Shown here: piece after piece, positions 59,206 through 64,000 of the stretch | Layout of the letters: each line of letters begins with the position of its first letter | Position numbering within the stretch: position 1 is the stretch's first letter | Assembly: GCF_016595435.1 (NCBI RefSeq) | Contig: NZ_JAENIJ010000017.1 | Coordinates: 1 to 64,000 of the forward strand | DNA from: Luteolibacter pohnpeiensis | GTDB lineage: Bacteria; Verrucomicrobiota; Verrucomicrobiia; Verrucomicrobiales; Akkermansiaceae | Length of the DNA: 64,000 nucleotides | Reading direction: 5' to 3' | The notes under the pieces: model-generated | Databases searched by the model: none | What the model was told of the DNA's origin: nothing | Seen by the model: the letters and a program-made list of their open reading frames with translations, nothing else | Position numbers and translations under genes: made by a program

Positions 59206-60471
59206 ATGGCTAGTCCTGTGAAATGCGGGGCAATCATCTTCATCGTCACCTTGATCGTCGGGGCAGGCATGGGCTTGCTCCCGCGATCCGAGGGTAGATC
59301 GACCAAATCTCAAGCGACCTCAAAAGCCCGGCCCACTGGTTCGAGGGATCGGTCACGAGAAAACCGCCCGAGGTGGAGCAGTGAAGACTTTCTCAAACGT
59401 GCACAAGATACAGTTGAGGCGCGGGCACATCCATTGGCAACCGAGCTGGCAAACTGGACCGATGCGGAAATCGAGGTCGCGCTCAATGAGACTCTGTCAA
59501 AACCGGAGTGGCTGCTTGAGGGCAGCCCGCTGAGCAAGGTCGCGTTCGAGCTTCTCACGGAATGGATGAAACGAGACTTCGATGCGGCCTATGCTTGGTT
59601 CATGGGCATTCAAGGTGGGAAAGCGAAGAATACTTTGGCTGGATGCTTGGCCGCACATTGGCCCAAGGATCGACCGGCAGAAGGCCTGGCGTTGCTACGA
59701 ATTTATCCAGATCTAGCCACTCAGTTTGGGTGGGAGCGGGGACAGTTCAGTCTTCGCGGGCTGCAGGATGTGGCTGCGAAGGATGGGGCGATGGGGGTTG
59801 CTCAGCTGCTTCGGGAGATGAAAGAGGAGGATCAGTTGAACCAGCCTGGTTATTCCGAAGCTCTGAAGCTCCCGGATGGATTCGATTTCAACGCACTCGC
59901 GGCTACCGATGCCTTTAAGGAGGGTTGGGGAAGTCTGGAGGTACACAGACTGATGATTGAATGGCTTGAGACCGACAAGGAAACAGCACTGAAATGGCTG
60001 CTCGATTCGAAGGGTCCGGCTGGTGTGTATGACGTGATCTCTCACGGCGGATTATCCACTGCTGCGTCCTACGTTGTTGGTCAGATCGGTACCTGGTCGC
60101 AGTCAGACCGCAGTGAATTTCTAACCGCATCAGCAAGAAAAATGAGTGAGATGGAATACTACCGTACTGCTTCTCAAATTTCTAGGTGGGCGAAAGCTAC
60201 GGGCAACCCGGTTGCAGCGGATGAGATCCGTGCCCTCGGCATCCAGGGGATTTTCTATGGCCAGGCAGCAAATATGTTACCCCTGCTTAACGATATGGAG
60301 CAAGAGCGAAGGGTGGATGCCCTCCTGGAGGCAACGCCTATTGCGGGAAACTCCGGCAGGGGTATGCGAACATTTACAGAATCCGATGAAGCACTTTTCC
60401 GGAAACAACTGAGTGAGTGGGAGGTGCCATCTGAGCAGGCAGATGAGATTATTCAACGATTCAAGCCATGA
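59206..60471 (+). CDS. Membrane-anchored helical-repeat protein A1, unknown function
   Basis: A 421-residue protein of unknown function. One N-terminal helix (CGAIIFIVTLIVGAGMGLL) acts as signal anchor, followed by a basic, disordered stretch (about 25-60) and a helical body. Repeated marks of the form [DE]xAxxW occur (FDAAYAWFMG, KETALKWLL), related to the WA-xx-D-xx-AA repeat known from Verrucomicrobia. The C-terminus is EQADEIIQRFKP. It is closely related to A2 (residues about 75-105 nearly identical: WTDAEIE, ALNETLSKPEWLL). The stop overlaps the B1 start by four bases. Probably periplasmic. Confidence 0.8.
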   Translation: MASPVKCGAIIFIVTLIVGAGMGLLPRSEGRSTKSQATSKARPTGSRDRSRENRPRWSSEDFLKRAQDTVEARAHPLATELANWTDAEIEVALNETLSKPEWLLEGSPLSKVAFELLTEWMKRDFDAAYAWFMGIQGGKAKNTLAGCLAAHWPKDRPAEGLALLRIYPDLATQFGWERGQFSLRGLQDVAAKDGAMGVAQLLREMKEEDQLNQPGYSEALKLPDGFDFNALAATDAFKEGWGSLEVHRLMIEWLETDKETALKWLLDSKGPAGVYDVISHGGLSTAASYVVGQIGTWSQSDRSEFLTASARKMSEMEYYRTASQISRWAKATGNPVAADEIRALGIQGIFYGQAANMLPLLNDMEQERRVDALLEATPIAGNSGRGMRTFTESDEALFRKQLSEWEVPSEQADEIIQRFKP

Positions 60472-61724
60472 GAAAGTTAAGCATCTACATTGCCTTGGGT
60501 TGTTTCGGTTTTGGACTTGGATTCGTTCTTACACATTCCGTAAATTCAGGATTATCATCTCATGAAAAAGCGCGAGAGTTGACCCGGCAGACGCGGGAGG
60601 TTGCGAGATTTTCTGCAAATGCGGAGACGGAACGCAAAGGCCTGGATCGGTTGATGCGTGATTGGGATTTGGCGAAGAAAAAATCGGATCTTCGCCATGA
60701 GTTGGAACGCTTGAGTTTAGATGAACTCAGGAGTGAGATGGTTGAGATATCGAAACTTAAAATATCAGGCGATCTACAATTGGAGACGTATATTCATGTT
60801 ATGAGTGAGTTCGGCGCGGAGTTCTATCGCCGAGAGGGAGAGGATGCTCTGGAATGGGCGATGCAGCAGGATGGGGAATGGAAAGGTTCCTACCGCGGAG
60901 TCCTCGCCCCGGTCTTGAACGAAGCAGCTGCCACTTCGCCAACGATTCTGAAACGCTGGCTGGATCGATTGTCGGAGGATGTTGATTTTAGAGCATCGGC
61001 ACATCAATTTTCCCAACTCGCGATGGATCGTGCGGCGGAGAGGGGCACGGACGATTGGATCGCAGCAGCGAAAGCTTTAGACAATTACTGGGTAGCCGGG
61101 AGCATGGCGAGTGCTCCATTTTACTCGGACGATTTTGATTTCTCACGGATGCTCAAAGAGGTTCCCGAGGGTCCAGGAGTGGGCGATGCAGTGGGCTACT
61201 GGGCGGCGCAGGACAAAGACGCGGCATGGTCTAGCTTGAAGGAGTTTTATGACTCGAAAAATCCAGATGGGACTTTTTATCTGGGTGCTCTCTGGCAAGG
61301 GGTTGCCACTACCACCGAAAGCCAAGCCGCGATCGGTTGGACTGTTTCACGGCTGGATTTGATACCTGATGAAATGAGGGATATGTCGGTATACAGCCTC
61401 ATTGTTGCAGGAGCCGACCGGTCAGAAGAATTCGAGCCACTGCTGAAGTCTCTGCCTCGGGAATCGGACCGAATTACTGCGGCTCAACATATGTTGGAAA
61501 CTCAAACCAATGCGAAGCAGCTGAAACTCGCGATGAACAGTTTGCCGAGGCAGGAGCAAATGGCCGCAGTTTTATCAATGGCGGAATCCTATCGTAAGTC
61601 CTTCCAGAGCGGAGATGAATATCAAGCCGCTGGGATTGCCAAAAGATTGGAGAAACCGATGAAAATCCTAGAGCTCAGCGACGAAGAGAAGGCGCAAGTG
61701 ATGAGTCGAGTGGGTGATCCGTGA
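60468..61724 (+). CDS. Membrane-anchored helical-repeat protein B1, unknown function
   Basis: A 418-residue protein with an N-terminal helix (LSIYIALGCFGFGLGFVL), a charged coiled-coil-like stretch (about 45-95, KSDLRHELERLSLDELRSEM) and a helical body with repeats such as EDALEWAMQQD, YWAAQDKDAAWSSL and QAAIGWTVSRLD. The YWAAQDKDAAW block is a clear member of the WA-xx-D-xx-AA repeat. Start ATG overlaps the A1 stop, so the two are co-translated and may form a complex. No enzymatic motif. Related to B2 at the end of the window. Confidence 0.8.
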   Translation: MRKLSIYIALGCFGFGLGFVLTHSVNSGLSSHEKARELTRQTREVARFSANAETERKGLDRLMRDWDLAKKKSDLRHELERLSLDELRSEMVEISKLKISGDLQLETYIHVMSEFGAEFYRREGEDALEWAMQQDGEWKGSYRGVLAPVLNEAAATSPTILKRWLDRLSEDVDFRASAHQFSQLAMDRAAERGTDDWIAAAKALDNYWVAGSMASAPFYSDDFDFSRMLKEVPEGPGVGDAVGYWAAQDKDAAWSSLKEFYDSKNPDGTFYLGALWQGVATTTESQAAIGWTVSRLDLIPDEMRDMSVYSLIVAGADRSEEFEPLLKSLPRESDRITAAQHMLETQTNAKQLKLAMNSLPRQEQMAAVLSMAESYRKSFQSGDEYQAAGIAKRLEKPMKILELSDEEKAQVMSRVGDP

Positions 61725-61782
61725 GACTTTCCTGTCGGGTCATGGATTGTTTCATGTTGCTATTCGAACACAAAGTTTGTAG

Positions 61783-63054
61783 ATGGCTTGTTCTGTGAAA
61801 AGAGGAGCGATCATCTTCATCATCGCGATGACTGTAGGTGCAGGCTTCGGCTTGCTCGCACGATCCAACGGAAGAGCTGGAAAATCGGCAATTGCTGAAA
61901 AATCCCAGGCGACTCGACCTCATGAGCGCGATCAGCAGCGCGCGGATCACCCGAAGTGGAGCACTGAAGATTTAATCAAGCGTGCTAAAGAAACAGCAGA
62001 GGCGCGGAAACATCCATTGGCTGCAAATCTGGAGAGTTGGACTGATGCGGAAATCGAGGCAGCTCTTAATGAGACTTTGTCGAAACCGGAGTGGTTGCTT
62101 AGTAGTCTAACTGAACCGAACGCAACGAGCGAGGCGGCGTTTGAGCTTCTCAGGGTATGGATGAGGCGTGACTTTGATGCGGCGTTTGCCTGGTTTAGTG
62201 GAGTTCAAGATGGTATTGCGAAGGAGCAATTGGCGGTATGCTTGGGCGAAAATTGGCCGGACGATCGGGCTTCCGAAGGTTTTGCGTTGTTACGCATCTA
62301 TCCGGAGATTTTCCCCGTGGGTAATCCGGCTCGAGGCAAGTTCAACATTCAGGGCTTGCAGGATGAAGCCGCCAAGGGCGGCGCCGTTGGACTTGGTGCG
62401 TTGCTGGCAGAGATGCATGCTGAGCAACTATTATATAATCGTGGCTTTACCCCAGGACCTGAGCTGCCGGATGATTTCGATTTTGACGCACTTGCAGCAA
62501 CGGATGCGCTAAAAGACGGATGGGGAACAACGGAAGTCCGCGGATTGGTCTCCCAATGGATGGCAAATGACGCTGAGTCGGCTGTGGCTTGGGTTCTGAA
62601 GACGGAGGGACCGAGCGGTGTTTATAATGTGATTGAGTATGGATGCTATACCAATACTTTAAATGCCATCGGCGAGCAAATAGAGAACTGGTCAGAGGAA
62701 GATCGTAGCGAATTTCTCGACACGATTGAGAAGCAAGTAGCGGGGCAATTATATACGCCATCGTCTGTGATTTCGGGATTGGCGAAAGGAATGTCAGATC
62801 CGGCGGTTGCAGACGAAATCCGGGAAGTTGGCATTCAAGGAATGTTCGCAGGCAAAACATCAGCTGTGCTGCCGGTGCTGGATGAAATGGATCCAGCGCG
62901 AAGGGTGGATGCTTTGCTGACGGCTACCTTAGACGTGCCAAATGGTCGGCGGAATTTCGGTCAGTCGGATGAAGAGTTGCTGCGTAAAAAACTCAATGAG
63001 TGGCAGGTCTCTGCAGAACAAACGGAAGAAATCGTCCAACGGTTCAAACCATGA
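61783..63054 (+). CDS. Membrane-anchored helical-repeat protein A2, unknown function
   Basis: A 423-residue paralog of A1. The anchor RGAIIFIIAMTVGAGFGLL, the block HPLAANLESWTDAEIE, ALNETLSKPEWLL, and the end EQTEEIVQRFKP align with A1 without large gaps; a short insertion (SLTEPNATS) follows EWLL. Repeat marks FDAAFAWFSG and ESAVAWVLKT are at the same places. Codon use looks less GC-rich than in the housekeeping genes of the window. The stop overlaps the B2 start. Confidence 0.8.
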   Translation: MACSVKRGAIIFIIAMTVGAGFGLLARSNGRAGKSAIAEKSQATRPHERDQQRADHPKWSTEDLIKRAKETAEARKHPLAANLESWTDAEIEAALNETLSKPEWLLSSLTEPNATSEAAFELLRVWMRRDFDAAFAWFSGVQDGIAKEQLAVCLGENWPDDRASEGFALLRIYPEIFPVGNPARGKFNIQGLQDEAAKGGAVGLGALLAEMHAEQLLYNRGFTPGPELPDDFDFDALAATDALKDGWGTTEVRGLVSQWMANDAESAVAWVLKTEGPSGVYNVIEYGCYTNTLNAIGEQIENWSEEDRSEFLDTIEKQVAGQLYTPSSVISGLAKGMSDPAVADEIREVGIQGMFAGKTSAVLPVLDEMDPARRVDALLTATLDVPNGRRNFGQSDEELLRKKLNEWQVSAEQTEEIVQRFKP

Positions 63055-64000
63055 AAACTTTGATCATTCGCATCACGTTGGTGATTTTTGGAGCAGGCTT
63101 GGGATTTATCCTGGTCGCGGGATCCTCAACTTCAATTTCTAAGTCGCTGGTATCCGACCAATTACCCCAATCACGACGGAGAAATGTCGTGCGAGCTTCG
63201 GCATCAGCTGGAACCGAGCGCAAAGACCTGCAGTGTTTGATCCGCAACTTACGGGAAGATCGTCAGAAATCAGACATTCGTCGCGAGTTGGAACGCATGA
63301 GCCCAGATGAACTGCGGAGCGGTATGTTAGAACTGATGGAAGTGAGGCGAAAGGACGGAACATCATCAACCCAATTTCTCTTCGATGAATTTGGAGCAGA
63401 GCTCTATCGTCGTGAAGGTGAGGCTGCGCTAGAGTGGGCTGAGATGCAGGACACCGTTGCAACCAGATTCTATGAATCGGCGATGTGCTCCATTTTGAAA
63501 GCTGTCGCGGCTTCATCTCCATCGGTGCTGAAGCGTTGGGTTGGGCGGTTGCCGGACAATCTTCAGCAAGCGGAATTATCTCAGCATTACACTATAGCAA
63601 TTAATTCAGCAGCAGAGCGAGGTACGGACGACTGGATCAAGGCTGCGCAGCTTCCTATTCAATTCTGGCAAGGTGCCTCATCCTACTCGGATGATTTTGA
63701 TTTCTCACGCATGCTCAAAGAAGTTCCGAATGGTTCAGGGGTAAACGATGCTCTCAGCTATTGGGCGGCTCAAGATAAGGAAGCGGCGTGGGATAGCTTG
63801 AAGACGATTTATGATGGAGGAGCGCAAGGTGAAGAGTTCTTCCTTGGGTCCTTGTGGAAAGGCGTTGCGTCTACTGAGGGGAGCCAGCCAGCGCTTGACT
63901 GGGTGGTTTCCCATCTTGATCAAATTCCAGAAAGTTCCCGAGAGTCAGCAATTGAAGGGCTGGCTCGGGAAGTGAGGAACCGTCCCGAAGATTTTGGGGC
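63051..64000 (+). CDS. Membrane-anchored helical-repeat protein B2 (3' end outside window)
   Basis: The first 316 residues of a B1 paralog. ATG overlaps the A2 stop. Visible: N-terminal helix (IIRITLVIFGAGLGFILVAG), TERKDLQCLIRN, KSDIRRELERMSPDELRSGM, EGEAALEWAEMQD, DDFDFSRMLKEVPNGSGV and YWAAQDKEAAWDSL, each matching B1. The block SRMLKEVP is identical in both. The frame is open to the window end. Function unknown; same predicted location as B1. Confidence 0.8.
   Translation, partial: MKTLIIRITLVIFGAGLGFILVAGSSTSISKSLVSDQLPQSRRRNVVRASASAGTERKDLQCLIRNLREDRQKSDIRRELERMSPDELRSGMLELMEVRRKDGTSSTQFLFDEFGAELYRREGEAALEWAEMQDTVATRFYESAMCSILKAVAASSPSVLKRWVGRLPDNLQQAELSQHYTIAINSAAERGTDDWIKAAQLPIQFWQGASSYSDDFDFSRMLKEVPNGSGVNDALSYWAAQDKEAAWDSLKTIYDGGAQGEEFFLGSLWKGVASTEGSQPALDWVVSHLDQIPESSRESAIEGLAREVRNRPEDFG

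Larger units (their letters stand above)
59179..61757 (+). repeat. Tandem gene-cassette duplication, unit 1
   Basis: The unit holds genes A1 and B1. The bases just before each A gene are alike (TTGCTA...GTAGATGG before both 59206 and 61783), so the duplication includes the upstream region. A1 to A2 and B1 to B2 start distances are 2577 and 2583 bases, giving a unit of about 2.58 kb. Sequence divergence is substantial, so the event is old. Confidence 0.85.
61756..64000 (+). repeat. Tandem gene-cassette duplication, unit 2 (cut by window edge)
   Basis: Second unit with genes A2 and B2 in the same order, with the same ATGA overlap between them. It continues past the window, so further units may follow. 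Both boundaries are approximate, set from similarity of the sequence before the A genes. Confidence 0.8.

Overview
The window most likely comes from a Gram-negative member of the Verrucomicrobia (Verrucomicrobiales/Akkermansiaceae-like). Supporting signs: a TGTTC-N4-GAACA palindrome upstream of recA (the LexA motif reported for this phylum), LL-diaminopimelate aminotransferase, a Tat-exported DUF1501 protein next to a DUF1800 protein, a PEP-CTERM protein inside an exopolysaccharide locus, lpxA and TonB-dependent uptake (so an outer membrane with lipid A), and membrane-anchored proteins carrying the WA-xx-D-xx-AA type helical repeat common in this phylum. Assignment below phylum is inference. 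I found no rRNA, tRNA, CRISPR array or intact transposase.

Layout. 1-9201 (minus): exopolysaccharide locus with an O-antigen ligase-like polymerase, two small secreted proteins (one PEP-CTERM), an outer-membrane barrel, a Wza-type export protein, a Wzz/BY-kinase fusion and the start of UDP-glucose dehydrogenase. 9231-12023: M14 peptidase, dienelactone hydrolase, metallo-beta-lactamase-fold hydrolase, with a long inverted repeat between the last two. 12100-18817 (plus): a tightly overlapping seven-gene operon joining a YceI-type lipocalin, a polyprenyl diphosphate synthase, a MacB/Lol-type ABC exporter, a heme-copper-oxidase-like protein with no visible CuB ligands, a small membrane protein and an MFS-like/CcoO/cytochrome c fusion. 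This is the strongest candidate for an undescribed system. 18783-24730 (minus): an ArnT/GT2/GtrA/YdjC-deacetylase operon with a neighbouring OmpR-type two-component system; similar 11-bp-spaced direct repeats lie before both operons, suggesting a PmrAB/NaxD-like circuit for lipid A modification.

25024-33540 (mostly minus): acetyltransferase, lipoproteins, dapL, MECR-like reductase, lpxA and a DevBCA-type exporter. 33681-39111: U32 peptidase-family protein, then the DUF1800/DUF1501 pair. 39259-47432: recA with its SOS box, TPM protein, DUF2062, uppP, lspA, ileS and an MFS transporter. 47530-57644 (plus): iron supply and use, with a TonB siderophore receptor, methyltransferase, FecBCD-type ABC importer, a Fur-family regulator and sufCBD. 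57729-59151: WYL regulator and VOC protein. 59206-64000: a tandemly duplicated two-gene cassette (A1-B1-A2-B2) of unknown membrane-anchored repeat proteins, the last one cut by the window end.

Together the genes centre on the cell envelope: polysaccharide export, lipid A synthesis and modification, undecaprenyl phosphate recycling, lipoprotein maturation and iron uptake. Several starts were moved inward from the longest frame to the first codon giving a signal peptide, a four-base stop/start overlap or the known family N-terminus; each such choice is stated.
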